Part shown: positions 23,409 to 34,400 of the stretch, piece by piece
How the letters are laid out: every line of letters starts with the position of its first letter
How positions within the stretch are numbered: position 1 is the stretch's first letter
Assembly: GCA_947441615.1 (NCBI GenBank)
Contig: CANEUH010000003.1
Location: 1 to 64,000 of the forward strand
DNA from: Bacteriovoracaceae bacterium
Lineage (GTDB): Bacteria > Bdellovibrionota > Bacteriovoracia > Bacteriovoracales > Bacteriovoracaceae
Direction of reading: 5' to 3'
Length of the DNA stretch: 64,000 bases
Translations under genes and position numbers: made by a program
The notes under the pieces: generated by a model
The model's database searches: none
What the model was told of the DNA's origin: nothing
The model's input: the letters and a program-made list of their open reading frames with translations, nothing else

Positions 23409-23513
23409 CCCGAAAGCCGCACCACGCAAAGGACAAGAGAAAACTTCTCAAATCGGGTATTTATTAGAATAATTTAATAGGTTTTTTTACTCTTAAAATC
23501 CTAAGGATGGGTA

Positions 23514-24347
23514 GTGAGTAAATTGGTTCTATTTTTATTCATTTTTTTGCACTCGCCTGTAGTCTTTTCCCAGGCCACAGAAGAGCAGTCTCGAGACGCA
23601 TCAGAAGTCATAGGTAGATGGCTTTCAAAATCCACAGGTCACTATGATTTTTTATCTGCAACAACTGTAAATCCAAAACGAGCTGGAACAAAATTTTTTG
23701 GTATTCCCGATATGCAGTTTGCTAGTGAGTATGGCTTCTCCTACATGGAGTCCCCTCGTGATATCGATGTCACCAATGCCTACAAAACGATTGGTGCGGA
23801 TACAGGTGAGATGGCAAGATCGATTAAGATGTCTCGCTTTCATCTCAATTTTGGATTTGATAATAAACATGATCTCACTTTTAGTTATCTTATCCCCACT
23901 TCCGATGGAATACGTGGTTGGGGAGCTGGCTATAAAAGAGTTCTCGCGAAACATAAATACATCTACATCAGTTACAGAGTTAATTATTCAAGATCTTACC
24001 GTGAAGATTATTTCGAGAACACTTCCATCATGAATGATGTGGGCGTATCCGTTTACTTAAGACTTATTGATTTCTATGTAGGTCTCAGGCACTGGGCCGG
24101 TCAAATCAGTTTTGATTCCACTAACCCAGTACTAGCCCTTCCTACTCATGATTATTTTTCTTCCATAAAAGAAATTGAACACTATTTTGGAATAAGAGGG
24201 GCCACCACCACAAACACTCGCTTTACTCTTGAAGCAAACTCAATTGGACGAAAGCACGCCATCGCTGGCAAATTTTCTTTCCACTTTGATTCACTTCTAC
24301 CAACGATGGATAACTGGTTTAGAGATCCGAGGTACATTAAGCAATGA
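23514..24347 (+). CDS. Exported protein, probable outer-membrane barrel
   Basis: 277 residues from GTG with a signal peptide (about 1-19, ending VFS). The rest has many alternating aromatic/polar strands (FHLNFGFDNKHDLTFSYLIP, YIYISYRVNYSRSY, VSVYLRLIDFYVGLRHW), as in outer-membrane barrels, but it ends in YIKQ rather than an aromatic residue. Its stop overlaps the start of the large lipoprotein gene (ATGA). Family not recognised. Confidence 0.6.
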   Translation: MSKLVLFLFIFLHSPVVFSQATEEQSRDASEVIGRWLSKSTGHYDFLSATTVNPKRAGTKFFGIPDMQFASEYGFSYMESPRDIDVTNAYKTIGADTGEMARSIKMSRFHLNFGFDNKHDLTFSYLIPTSDGIRGWGAGYKRVLAKHKYIYISYRVNYSRSYREDYFENTSIMNDVGVSVYLRLIDFYVGLRHWAGQISFDSTNPVLALPTHDYFSSIKEIEHYFGIRGATTTNTRFTLEANSIGRKHAIAGKFSFHFDSLLPTMDNWFRDPRYIKQ

Positions 24348-27300
24348 AGCACCTCATCTTCTACCTTCAATTTATTTTCATCATCCTCCTCACTTCATGC
24401 AGCGATGATAAAAGCTCAATTCTTTCAAGAAAGGTTCAAAAAGATCCAGGTGAACTAAAAGTTTTAAATGAAAGTAGTTTCATGGGAACCACAATTGCTG
24501 GGACAAGTTTTGAACATGAAATTCGCCTAAGATCAAACGGTGGGATTTCTATTAAAAATTTAGATGTTTCTATCACCACTTCCGATCCTATTACATTTAA
24601 AGACGGTACATACCCTGGGACTGGTGGGACATGCGGAACAATCCTAGAATCTGCTGACACTTGCACAATTGTTATTCTTTACTCTCCAACAAACACTAAT
24701 AGTCACTCAGCAACTTTAAATTTTAGTTATGACGACGCACTTGGAAATTATGGCTTTACTTACACCATCACAGCAGATTCATTTCCGATCCTGACATTTG
24801 AACTTGGAAACCTTTATGATTTTGGAAATAAATTCGTAGGATCATCCACTGATTTAAAAATAAAAATTTCAAATAATGGTCGAGTCCCGGCAGAAGATCT
24901 TTCTCTTAATAATTTAGGCGCACCATTTTCATATAAAGGTGGAACCTACCCAGGCACCGGAGGGACTTGCGGAACAAGGGTCATTCCTGGAACTAACTGT
25001 GAAATTATCGTTAATTATTCTCCAACTAATAATGGTGAACATCTTCAGGATATTATTCTTAGTTACCAAAACACCGGTCGCTCGGAATCAAATACCTTAA
25101 ATCTTATAGCTTGGGGATTTTATCAGGCCGTATTAAATTTATCGGATTCATCTGGATATAACTTCGGAACAATTGCCACTTCAGTTGACGGAGATAAAAC
25201 GTTTACAGTGACCCATGCATCAGGAGATGTGTCGGCGACAAATTTAAGTATCACTAATCTTAACTCACCCTTTAAATACAAGGGCGGAAGTTACCCTGGA
25301 ACAGGTGGAACGTGTCCCACCAATAGAACACTTACAAAAGATCTTGGAAGCTGCACGATCGTGCTTTCCATGAACTCGACCACCTCTGGCACTTGGAATA
25401 ATACGTTTACTTTCTTTTATCTAAACGGAAGTGAAACAATCTCCACCACTCGGCCACTTTCAGGGATCACTAAATTAAGGCCAACGCTATCATTTTCGAC
25501 CACAGGTCTAAATGATTTTGGACTTGTTAATGTCAGTTCAAGTGGAACTAAAACTTTTACAGTAAATTATGACTCCGGTGAATTACCGGCATCTTCACTG
25601 GGCTTCTCGACTCTCACTTCTCCATTTAGCTACACTGGAGGGACATTCCCAGGGACAGGTGGAACCTGTGGGTCAAGTCTTAGTAGCGGAAGTTGCACGA
25701 TAAAGGTCTCCTACTCTCCAACAAGTTATGGGTCCCATTCACTCATTACGGCGATCACCTATAATGACTCCGTTACAACTCAAAGTTCATCTGCAATTAC
25801 ACTAAAGGGTATTACCGAGGGAAAATTAAATTATCTTAGCTCTGGAGCTAATTTTGGGAACGTGGTCGTTGGTCAAACAAAAGATCAATCGATCTATTTA
25901 TATGCAAATGCAGGAAGCCCCAACACTTCCATTACAGTTCAGTCGATCACTGGGCCTTACACTTTTAAAGGCGGAACGTACCCTGGAACGGGAACAGGAG
26001 CTTGTGGAACAACGATAGCTGCCAGCGGTAATTGTAACCTCTATGTAACTTTTGCACCCACTTCTAGTGGGTCTCAGAATGAGTCGATTGTTTTAAGTTA
26101 CAACGATGGTAGTGGATCTAAAACACTCACTATAACACTCACTGGAACAGGAACTCCCGCAGCAACTCTCTCAATGCCAAATACAGACTTTGGAACGACG
26201 AGTGTTAATTCAGTTGTTGAGAAAACCATTACTATTTCAAATTCTTCAACCATTCAGCCATCTTCATTAACAGTGACAAACTTACCTTCTGGATTTAGTT
26301 TTAAAAATGGAAGCTTCCCAGGTACCGGTGGAAGTTGCGGTGGAACTTGGTCAACGAGTTGCACGATTGTAATGATTTTTAATCCAACAACCGCAGCGTC
26401 CTACTCGGGAACTCTAAGTTTTAGTTATAACGATGGAACAAATACCACAAAGTCCGTATCTGCGACTCTAATAGGTGTTGGAGTGAACACTTCAGATCTC
26501 TTCCTCTCCCGCTTTGATACCGTTTCATTCGGTAGTGTATACGTGGGTCAAACCTATGATCTTTCTTTCATCCTTTACCATGGTGGAAGCTCAGCCTCGA
26601 CCCCAATTACCTCTAAATCTTTCTCTTCTGGTACTGACTACTCCGTCATCAACGATACGTGCCCTGGAAGTTTAGCAAATGGAGAAAACTGTACCTTTAC
26701 TGTTCGGTTCACTCCAATGACTTCTGGAACGAAGGCACCAAATTTAGTCGTAAGCTACACTGGGGGAACAGTCAGTAGTACTTCAAGAAAAATCACTGGA
26801 TCTGCTACTGTGCCAGCCACTCTTACCATCTCTCCTTCAACTTTTGATTTTGGGACAAAACCCACTGATAGTTATTACGAGCAAACGTTTACCATTACTC
26901 ATTCTGGACAAGTCGCTGCTTTTACAATTTCCCCCACTGTCACTGGATCTGGCTTTACGCTTTCACAAAATAATTGTTCTAGTTCACTTAATTCAGGTGC
27001 AAGTTGCACAATGGTCGTGAGGTTTACTCCACCCTCAGCGATAAGTTATAGCGGAACCTTTAAAGTTAACTACTATAATGGCTACCAAACCAATTCCCCT
27101 ACTGTGACTCTTTCTGGAACAGGAGGTCCTACTGCAGCCCTGTCGTTTAGTCCATCGAGTTACGACTTCGGAAAAATTATTCAAACTCAAAGTTCATCCA
27201 AAACGATCACTGTCGTTCACTCAGGTCCCATCGCGGCCACAAGTATGAGTACCGCTTCTCTAACTGCTCCATACTCCTTTAAAGGAGGCACTTATCCTGG

Positions 27301-28177
27301 AACAGGTGGAACTTGTACCGATACACTTACTTCTGGAAGTTGCACGATGGTAATTGATTTTGCTCCCACAAATACGGGTGTAAAAAATCAGACTTTGAGT
27401 TTAAGTTACTACAATGGGAATGTGACGCGCACAACGACCGCCTCACTCACTGGTGAGTCCCTCGCTCAGGCCATCATTAGTATTTCTGAAACCAATCCCT
27501 ATACATTTGGAACAACTAATTTATCTGGAATTATTGATAAATCGTTCACATTATCAAACAGTGGAAGTGTCAGCGGTACTTCAATTTCTGGTAGTTTTGA
27601 TATAACTCAGTTTTCTTTCAAAGGTGGGTCATTCCCCGGTACTGGAGGAAATTGCACGTCAACTCTTACATCTGGAAGCAATTGCAGTATTGTTCTAACT
27701 TTTAAACCAACAATAGTCACAACATACACAGGAACATTTACTCTCACTTATAATGATGGCCTAAGGGCGCAAACGGAATATAAAACCTTAAAAGGAACTG
27801 GGAGTGCCACTCTAAATTATCAACACTATTTGTCTCTTTTAAATGAAGGCATGTACTCATCCGAGTATTTAAACAATGATATCTTCTTGGGTGACATTAA
27901 CCAGAATAGCTCAGACGATTACTTGGTATTAAGACAAAAAAGTATGATTCTAAAAGATGATGAGGAGGCTAAGCCGATTTTTAATATTCCAACTCTCATG
28001 ACTTCACCTTTAGTTGAGGGATTAGAGAGTGTTCTTCTTAATGAAGATAGAAATCGCGATGGGTATAAGGAGATTCTTCTCTCCATTCATCGCAAAGAGG
28101 GAAATTACTTTAAACTCACCGGTTACATTATAAGGTGTGGAAGAAAGGGTGACACATTGGAAGCTTTTTATCAGTAA
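24344..28177 (+). CDS. Large lipoprotein with about ten choice-of-anchor-D-like repeats
   Basis: 1277 residues. Lipoprotein signal (FIILLTSCSDD, lipobox Cys about 19). Residues about 40-1155 form about ten tandem Ig-like units of 100-115 residues. Each has an opening F-G-x-x-x-x-x-x-x-K-T-F-T-V, a loop F-K-G-G-T-Y-P-G-T-G-G-T-C-G, a partner Cys in S-C-T-I-V, a Y/F-x-P-T, and a closing L-x-Y-N-D-G. Eight of the ten keep the P-G-T-G loop. Conserved Cys pairs suggest one disulfide per unit. The C-terminal 110 residues differ (..LGDINQNSSDDYLVL..NRDGYKEIL..) and look like FG-GAP-type calcium loops. Surface adhesion or spacing is plausible but not shown. Confidence 0.75.
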   Translation: MKHLIFYLQFIFIILLTSCSDDKSSILSRKVQKDPGELKVLNESSFMGTTIAGTSFEHEIRLRSNGGISIKNLDVSITTSDPITFKDGTYPGTGGTCGTILESADTCTIVILYSPTNTNSHSATLNFSYDDALGNYGFTYTITADSFPILTFELGNLYDFGNKFVGSSTDLKIKISNNGRVPAEDLSLNNLGAPFSYKGGTYPGTGGTCGTRVIPGTNCEIIVNYSPTNNGEHLQDIILSYQNTGRSESNTLNLIAWGFYQAVLNLSDSSGYNFGTIATSVDGDKTFTVTHASGDVSATNLSITNLNSPFKYKGGSYPGTGGTCPTNRTLTKDLGSCTIVLSMNSTTSGTWNNTFTFFYLNGSETISTTRPLSGITKLRPTLSFSTTGLNDFGLVNVSSSGTKTFTVNYDSGELPASSLGFSTLTSPFSYTGGTFPGTGGTCGSSLSSGSCTIKVSYSPTSYGSHSLITAITYNDSVTTQSSSAITLKGITEGKLNYLSSGANFGNVVVGQTKDQSIYLYANAGSPNTSITVQSITGPYTFKGGTYPGTGTGACGTTIAASGNCNLYVTFAPTSSGSQNESIVLSYNDGSGSKTLTITLTGTGTPAATLSMPNTDFGTTSVNSVVEKTITISNSSTIQPSSLTVTNLPSGFSFKNGSFPGTGGSCGGTWSTSCTIVMIFNPTTAASYSGTLSFSYNDGTNTTKSVSATLIGVGVNTSDLFLSRFDTVSFGSVYVGQTYDLSFILYHGGSSASTPITSKSFSSGTDYSVINDTCPGSLANGENCTFTVRFTPMTSGTKAPNLVVSYTGGTVSSTSRKITGSATVPATLTISPSTFDFGTKPTDSYYEQTFTITHSGQVAAFTISPTVTGSGFTLSQNNCSSSLNSGASCTMVVRFTPPSAISYSGTFKVNYYNGYQTNSPTVTLSGTGGPTAALSFSPSSYDFGKIIQTQSSSKTITVVHSGPIAATSMSTASLTAPYSFKGGTYPGTGGTCTDTLTSGSCTMVIDFAPTNTGVKNQTLSLSYYNGNVTRTTTASLTGESLAQAIISISETNPYTFGTTNLSGIIDKSFTLSNSGSVSGTSISGSFDITQFSFKGGSFPGTGGNCTSTLTSGSNCSIVLTFKPTIVTTYTGTFTLTYNDGLRAQTEYKTLKGTGSATLNYQHYLSLLNEGMYSSEYLNNDIFLGDINQNSSDDYLVLRQKSMILKDDEEAKPIFNIPTLMTSPLVEGLESVLLNEDRNRDGYKEILLSIHRKEGNYFKLTGYIIRCGRKGDTLEAFYQ

Positions 28178-29773
28178 TTAGTAAACATACTCCAGCTCTA
28201 CTCCAACTAAGTGTCTCTTATAATCAAAGTTTGCCTTATCTTTTGAAGAATTCTTGTGATACTCGAGCCTAGAATTTAATCTCCAGTTTTTCTTTAACTG
28301 TCTATTAAGTCGAACACTTGGAGAAAGGAGTGTTTCGAGGCCTCGCGCCTCTCTATCATTAATTGGATCAGTCACTGTTAGTCCTAAACCAACACTCGGA
28401 GTAAACCAGTCCTTGTATTTAGGTAATAAAAGATCAGTTCTTAAAGTAAGTGCATTCGTATCAAAAATATTAGCCTCAACTCGAGTAAAATCTAGGCTCG
28501 AGTAAAACATCAGGGTAAAAGCTTTTAAAGCAAAAAGCTGCTCACCCACAAAACTTACGGTTTTGGAATCCGATGGACTCAAGTAACTTTGAAAGATTCT
28601 CAATTTAGTTCTTAAAATAGTTTCCCCTTGTGGGAAAAACTTAAACTTCTCACCGGCCATAAATGTAAAAGACCTAAAACTAAACTCTAGCTTTTGTTTT
28701 TCATTAACGTCTCGCTCAGCATGGGTGAAGTCAAAATCAAATAGATGAGAGGCTGGATTTCCAAACAAGGTATGCTCATAGGCCGTTCTTATGGAAGGTG
28801 ACAGTAGGTAGTTATCATTCCTGTAAATTTCAGGCACGCGATTAAAATAATAAGTATTATTAAAACGAAATTCTGGAGCATAACTAAAATAATTTTTATG
28901 ATAAAAAGTATAGCGTCCCAAGAATTCAGTCTTCGAAAAAAGGGATGACTGCTTGGATTTAGCGATCGTCGTTTCAGTTGGAGAAAATGTGACGTTCGAA
29001 TCCAACGCAACTTCCTGTGCCGCTCTTAAAAAGTAAGGAGGGATTAGAGTCGGACGACCATTACTTAATTGAAAAAGGACAAGTTCATATTTTTTTTGAA
29101 GAGAAATAATCTTTTCTTGCGCTTTGGCGGCGACGGGAGTTCCTGGCGAAAAAAATATTGCATTTTGGTATTGTGGAATTATTTCGTTCTCAACGACTCT
29201 AAAAACATCTGGCTTTGATTCAGCTTCAATAAGATTCATATCGGCCAGTTGCATTTGGGCCGCTTGTCTGACGTCTTTCTCACTTGGATCTTGAGTCCTT
29301 ACAACGTCACGAAAAAGAGTTTCAGCATTTTCTTTCTCGCCCATTTCCTTTGAAATAAAGGCCATGTAATAAAGACATGTTCCCATTTTGAAAGAGCGCT
29401 TAAAGGATTCACTAAATCTAACTTTTGCTTCAGAAAGTTTTTCTAAAGCAAAAAGGGCCTGACCTAATTCATAATTTAAATCTTGCGGAATATAACCAAC
29501 ACTTATAGATTTTTTAAATTCTTTTTCTGCCAACTGAAACTCTTGAAGCCTATTATAAGACATCCCTTTCCAGTAGTAGACAAGTCCCCTGACCTTAGAG
29601 TCCTTTTTTAAACGAGTTTCAATTCGATCTAATTCTGTAACGGTTGCTTTGTATTTACCTTCAGAATATAAACCCACAGCTGTCTTAAATAACTCTGGGT
29701 CGGCCTTCGAAAAACTCATTAAAATTAAATTTAAAAAGAAAAATACCAACAGTGAATGCTGTCTCATACTCAT
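28178..29773 (-). CDS. Exported TPR protein with outer-membrane barrel
   Basis: 531 residues. Signal peptide about residues 1-24 (ending SKA). Residues about 30-200 are tetratricopeptide-like repeats (LFKTAVGLYSEGKY, GLVYYWKGMSYNRLQEFQLAEKEFKKS, LNYELGQALFALEKLSEAKVRF). The C-terminal 300 alternate aromatic and polar residues and end VGVELEYVY, with a terminal aromatic as in outer-membrane barrels. It follows the FecR-domain gene by 13 bases on the same strand. Stops of this and the large lipoprotein gene abut. Confidence 0.7.
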   Translation of the reverse strand: MSMRQHSLLVFFFLNLILMSFSKADPELFKTAVGLYSEGKYKATVTELDRIETRLKKDSKVRGLVYYWKGMSYNRLQEFQLAEKEFKKSISVGYIPQDLNYELGQALFALEKLSEAKVRFSESFKRSFKMGTCLYYMAFISKEMGEKENAETLFRDVVRTQDPSEKDVRQAAQMQLADMNLIEAESKPDVFRVVENEIIPQYQNAIFFSPGTPVAAKAQEKIISLQKKYELVLFQLSNGRPTLIPPYFLRAAQEVALDSNVTFSPTETTIAKSKQSSLFSKTEFLGRYTFYHKNYFSYAPEFRFNNTYYFNRVPEIYRNDNYLLSPSIRTAYEHTLFGNPASHLFDFDFTHAERDVNEKQKLEFSFRSFTFMAGEKFKFFPQGETILRTKLRIFQSYLSPSDSKTVSFVGEQLFALKAFTLMFYSSLDFTRVEANIFDTNALTLRTDLLLPKYKDWFTPSVGLGLTVTDPINDREARGLETLLSPSVRLNRQLKKNWRLNSRLEYHKNSSKDKANFDYKRHLVGVELEYVY

Positions 29774-29786
29774 ATCCGTGTGATGA

Positions 29787-31259
29787 TTAATTTGTATCTG
29801 GTTTAGGTTTACTCACACTGATATCCAAACGACCATTAGTCCTTGTGTCCTCAATCACTGAATTGGTTTGATTCATACCACCAGACACTGTGTTCGTAAC
29901 GTTTGAACCAAAAGTACTTGATGTACTAAAAGTCGCAAATTGCGCAGATGGTTGTGACGCTTGAACGGGATTTGGTGAAGTCGGGTTAAATGAAACTGAA
30001 CTTGGGCTCGTTGCCATCTGTTGAAGAGCCGAGTTTGAAATCACTGGAATTGGAACAGAGCTAGGAGATCTCGCCGTAGACTGTGTGGAAGCTTGAGTTT
30101 GAGGAGCTTCAACTGCCGGTGAATTTGTGACGACTTCCGTAACAATCGCTACTGCTTGAGTGAGTGATACGGCCGCTGCTTGAACTGTAACAGCTGGCTT
30201 TTCAATTTGAACAACCTTAGGTTCACTACTCCCACCTGTTGGAACAACAACCAAAATTTTACCGTCATTGGTAATTTCGACATTTGCTGGTGGAACAAAG
30301 CTTCCATCACTACTAACTGTTCCGTTTGAAGCGCTCGCGATAAAAGAATTTGTATTTGGATCAAAAACACTATCGGCCGCAGGAGGAATAATAGTTCCAG
30401 AATCAAAGTGAACTAATGAGCCATTCGCTGGTCTCACTTTATCTCCATCAACAAAACCTTTTGCATCATCACTCACTTCAGTTTTCGGGGCTTCAATGGA
30501 TGCAACTTCTGAAAACTCAGACTTTATCGTTTCAGATGTATTACTCACACTCTGACCAGTAAGTCCTTCGGGAACAATTGTTGGCGGAGTACTATCTTGA
30601 ACCGGAGGCGCCTTGGTTTCAAAATTGACGTTACTCTCAAGGGTCTCGCGCTGTTCAACATTCAGTACGGCCGGAACAGTTGGCTGTGGACGATCAACTT
30701 CCACGACTGAAAATTCTCCAGGCTTTATCATAACTCCACGGTCAACTATTTCCTCTAGCTTTTCAGAAGATAGACTCCCCTGCTCAGGTAAGTAATTAAA
30801 AACAACCTGTCCTTCAAACAGAACAGTTGCTGTATTTTGTCCGTTGGTCGTGATCATAAAATCAGTTCCACGAACACCCATAACAGCATTTTTGGTTTTA
30901 ATAAAAAGTTTCGACTTTTCTTGATCTTTCATTTGAAGATAATCTTTGGTGACTTGGGAGCGAATTTTTCCTTTCACAACATCAATCACACCAGCTTCTT
31001 TCTCTGAAAATTTTTCAATTTTTAGCTCTGAAGAAGGACCTACATTCATTTGAGATTTGTCAGTGAAAATGAGTTTAGCAAAACTTTTCTCAGCTGTTTT
31101 TACGACCGCACCTTCTTCAACCCAGTCATCAACTTTTAATGGAGTCGATTTCCCAAGAGAAAGAGCTTCAACTTTTCCCCTCATCATTTTAACGACAGCT
31201 ACTTTTGTTGACGAAAATGAATGCTGAGATAAGAAAAGAAATAAAACAAAAAACTTCAT
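29787..31259 (-). CDS. FecR-domain exported protein with low-complexity tail
   Basis: 490 residues. Signal peptide about 1-16. Residues about 25-170 match the FecR domain: G-K-V-E-A-L..L-K-V-D-D-W-V-E-E-G-A-V-V-K-T, F-A-K-L-I-F-T-D-K-S-Q-M-N-V-G-P-S-S-E-L, KTKNAVMGVRGTDFMI, TATVLFEGQVVF. Unlike the FecR anti-sigma factor, it is not next to a sigma factor and is exported; many such proteins bind peptidoglycan or surface polymers. Residues about 200-490 are rich in Pro, Ser, Thr, Val and Gln without a fold that I recognise. Probably an operon with the TPR/barrel gene. Confidence 0.75.
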   Translation of the reverse strand: MKFFVLFLFLSQHSFSSTKVAVVKMMRGKVEALSLGKSTPLKVDDWVEEGAVVKTAEKSFAKLIFTDKSQMNVGPSSELKIEKFSEKEAGVIDVVKGKIRSQVTKDYLQMKDQEKSKLFIKTKNAVMGVRGTDFMITTNGQNTATVLFEGQVVFNYLPEQGSLSSEKLEEIVDRGVMIKPGEFSVVEVDRPQPTVPAVLNVEQRETLESNVNFETKAPPVQDSTPPTIVPEGLTGQSVSNTSETIKSEFSEVASIEAPKTEVSDDAKGFVDGDKVRPANGSLVHFDSGTIIPPAADSVFDPNTNSFIASASNGTVSSDGSFVPPANVEITNDGKILVVVPTGGSSEPKVVQIEKPAVTVQAAAVSLTQAVAIVTEVVTNSPAVEAPQTQASTQSTARSPSSVPIPVISNSALQQMATSPSSVSFNPTSPNPVQASQPSAQFATFSTSSTFGSNVTNTVSGGMNQTNSVIEDTRTNGRLDISVSKPKPDTN

Positions 31260-31449
31260 TTGAATGTCCCCTTAAATAACCCATCTTAATTATACATTAC
31301 TTGGCAATTGGCCTCCATGACTGGGAAAAAGAGAACATTTTTCTTTAATTCCCGACTGGACCTAACGGTTATAATTAAGATTTATCGTCTAAAGGGCTTT
31401 ATTAAAAAACCGAAAAAAGAATATGGAATACCGGATTAATGGAGTTAAT

Positions 31450-34400
31450 GTGAAGTTTAATATTTTTTTCATCCTCTCTCTACTCTCCCTCTACTCATGC
31501 GGAGGAGGACAAAGCTCTGTTAAACTAGAGGTCTCCAGAAGTTTTCAAACTGGAAATACAACTTTTGATGGCGGCTTACTCATCATTGCAAAAAATTCAG
31601 TAAGTAGAGAAGAGTATTACGCCCCACTTACGACTCAATCTACAGTTTCTTTAACATTAAATTACGGCACCTGGGATATCACAGCTGTAGGTTGGGACAA
31701 TTCCTCCTCCTTACTTGAAGGTGATATCCTTTGTGGATCTAGTACAAAAGTATTTAATAAGGCGGAAGATTCAGCTCCAATCTCAGTATCAAGCACAAAT
31801 TGTAGTAGTCCAAAATTATTAAAGATACTCACATGTGGAGCTCTTTTTGATCCAGCTGATGCTACAAAACTTATCACCGGTTCAAATTTAAACGACGGGT
31901 TTTGCTCTCAGTCTAGTTACCATCAAGTGTTTAATGAAATGAGACCTCGCTCCATGAAAATTTCATTACCAAAAAAGCTACCCGGAGAAAATCCAGGTGA
32001 AGCCCTTGTTAGCGCTTGTATAACTCCTTCACAGACAACTGGTTTCCCGTTTATTACTAATAAAAAGCTTCCTAGTGATGTTCCATTTATTGTGAGTGTA
32101 TACGAAGATCTTTCATGTACTCAATTAAAAGGAAAGTATCAATTTACAAAAGGAACTTCAAATTACGGAACTACAACTCATGACTTTGATGCAGTTATAA
32201 AAGATTCTACTGCTGCTGAAAGAGTTATTGCCCTTGCCTCGCATGAATCAAAAAGAGGAAGATCTTCATTTGTAACTGAAATCCCTCAATTTAAATGCAA
32301 TACCACCACTGGAAAATGTGCCTCGCTACCTAAACTCCCAAGCGGAATAAATTTTATTGTTACAAAAGGTTACAATAACATCACTTTGAATTCAGTTACT
32401 CCCTGCAGAATCACGACAGCTCAACCCACTCAACCCACTCAAACCACTCAAACCACTCAAACCACTCAAACCACTCAAACCACTCAAACAACTCAAACAG
32501 CTCAAACAACTCAAGGTAATTTATCCAACATCACCCCTTATATAAGATCAGGGTCAACAAGTTGCGAAGAGATTTCAAGTAATCAGAGGAGAATTTCCTT
32601 TGAACTTGATTTTTCTCAAAATACAACTCCACCAAGTGAAATCACTCTTTTTTCTTTTGGGTCAGAGAACATCATCGGTCTTTATAAAGAGAGAGACCTA
32701 CACATCTATAGAAAAATTGCAAATACTCTAGGAGTTAGTACTTCATCAAACGACATAAAAGATTCAGTTCATGAAGGAGATAGAAAAGATCTTTCATATC
32801 TATCTAACGGTATTCTAACTGAAATAGCAGATATGCTCTCACCTTCAAAGATTGGGGGGATGTTTGGGGGACATATTTGCTCGACATCGGCACTTACTTC
32901 ACCTTTTTCAAAAGAAATAAATATTAAAGAAGATGGTCAGGAGAAAAAATATAAAATTGTTATCATGAATCCACCTTCTTCACAAAGTGTTCCAAAATAC
33001 ATGAGTTATTCATTAAACCCATGGAATGAAACAACTACGGTGAGTTACAATCGAAGAATTGCATTAAGTTCATTTATTGGTCCGGTAGGTTACAAAACGG
33101 AAATGGTTTTAGATCTCGTTTGTGATGGAACTGAAACACTAACATCAAATAACATCAAAAGAATAGGAAGGATTGAAACACAAAGTAATGAATACTTTAA
33201 TAACGCTGAATTAAATCGACATAAATTAATTATGCACTGGAATACTAGTGCTACCGGAAAACATCGAATTGACGCCTATGATTTTGATGAAAGATGGTCA
33301 TTAGTAGATGACTCCTTAGTTCTAAACAACGTCAGAACACATTTTACCCGAGCAGAAGATACATCTGTAAACGATACATCGAAACTTAAGATAACAAGTA
33401 TGAGCTATGATTATTGGAAGGGCTTAAATCCAACCAGTGGATCAGAATCTCTCTTCAGTCACGATATAAACATCTCAGGCACAGACATAACTGTTTTTGA
33501 CGGAGACCACATTCGAAGAGAAAATATATCTCAGGGAACTATTTTCTCAGATCATTACAAAGTCAAAGAGAAAAATAAAATTAGATTTAATCATGAAGGT
33601 AACACAGATAAAGTAAAAATTGCAGGTGATAGTATGCTCTCTGTCGTAAAGGGGATGAATGAATTAATTGTAAAGCATTTTCATGGAACTAATTACTATG
33701 AATTTTCCATTACCTCAAATATCAACTTTTATGATTTTGACCTCAGCCAAGATGGGACAAAAGCTGTAATCGTCACTTCAGGTTCTACAGATGGAAGTAT
33801 CTATAGATATTTTTACAATTCCACAAACAATTCCACAAACAATTCCACAGACAATTCCACAAACAACTCCTGGAATCACGATACCCCAGAAATAACATCT
33901 CTCACCAATGCACCTTCAAAAATTTCAGTTAGAGTTTTGAATAGCGGAGAAACTCATATTGGAGCTATTTCAAATGGAGCTTTATTCACTGGAATCTCTG
34001 ATTCATATTCTATAGTCTCACTAACTCAAATGGCGGGAGGACCATCTGGAACTCAAACTTTTGAAATTAAAAACTATGAGATCGTAAAAGACAGCTCCCA
34101 TTTTTGGCTTTTCTACTTTGAATCACTTACTAATTCGATAGACTCAGAAACAACGGATTATATTAAATACTGTAGGACAAATTTTACAAATTCAACCTGC
34201 CAACCAAACGACATAGACACTTTAAATACAACTACGACTAACGATTATATTGATCCAAACTTTTCATTATATTCCTCACCAAGTGGTGATGTCGTATACT
34301 TATCATACCTAAGAAAAAATAGTGGAACGTTATATGAGAAATATAAAAAATGGACCATTAGTGGAACAACGGTTGCATCAACAGAAGGTCAACAAAACGG

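Noticed and set aside
28789..29010. Small frames inside the TPR/barrel gene and similar overlaps elsewhere
   Set aside because: They lie in other frames of clear genes, lack ribosome sites and show no recognisable protein features.
32420..32512. CRISPR array
   Set aside because: Nine-base units without spacers inside an open frame; a coding minisatellite.
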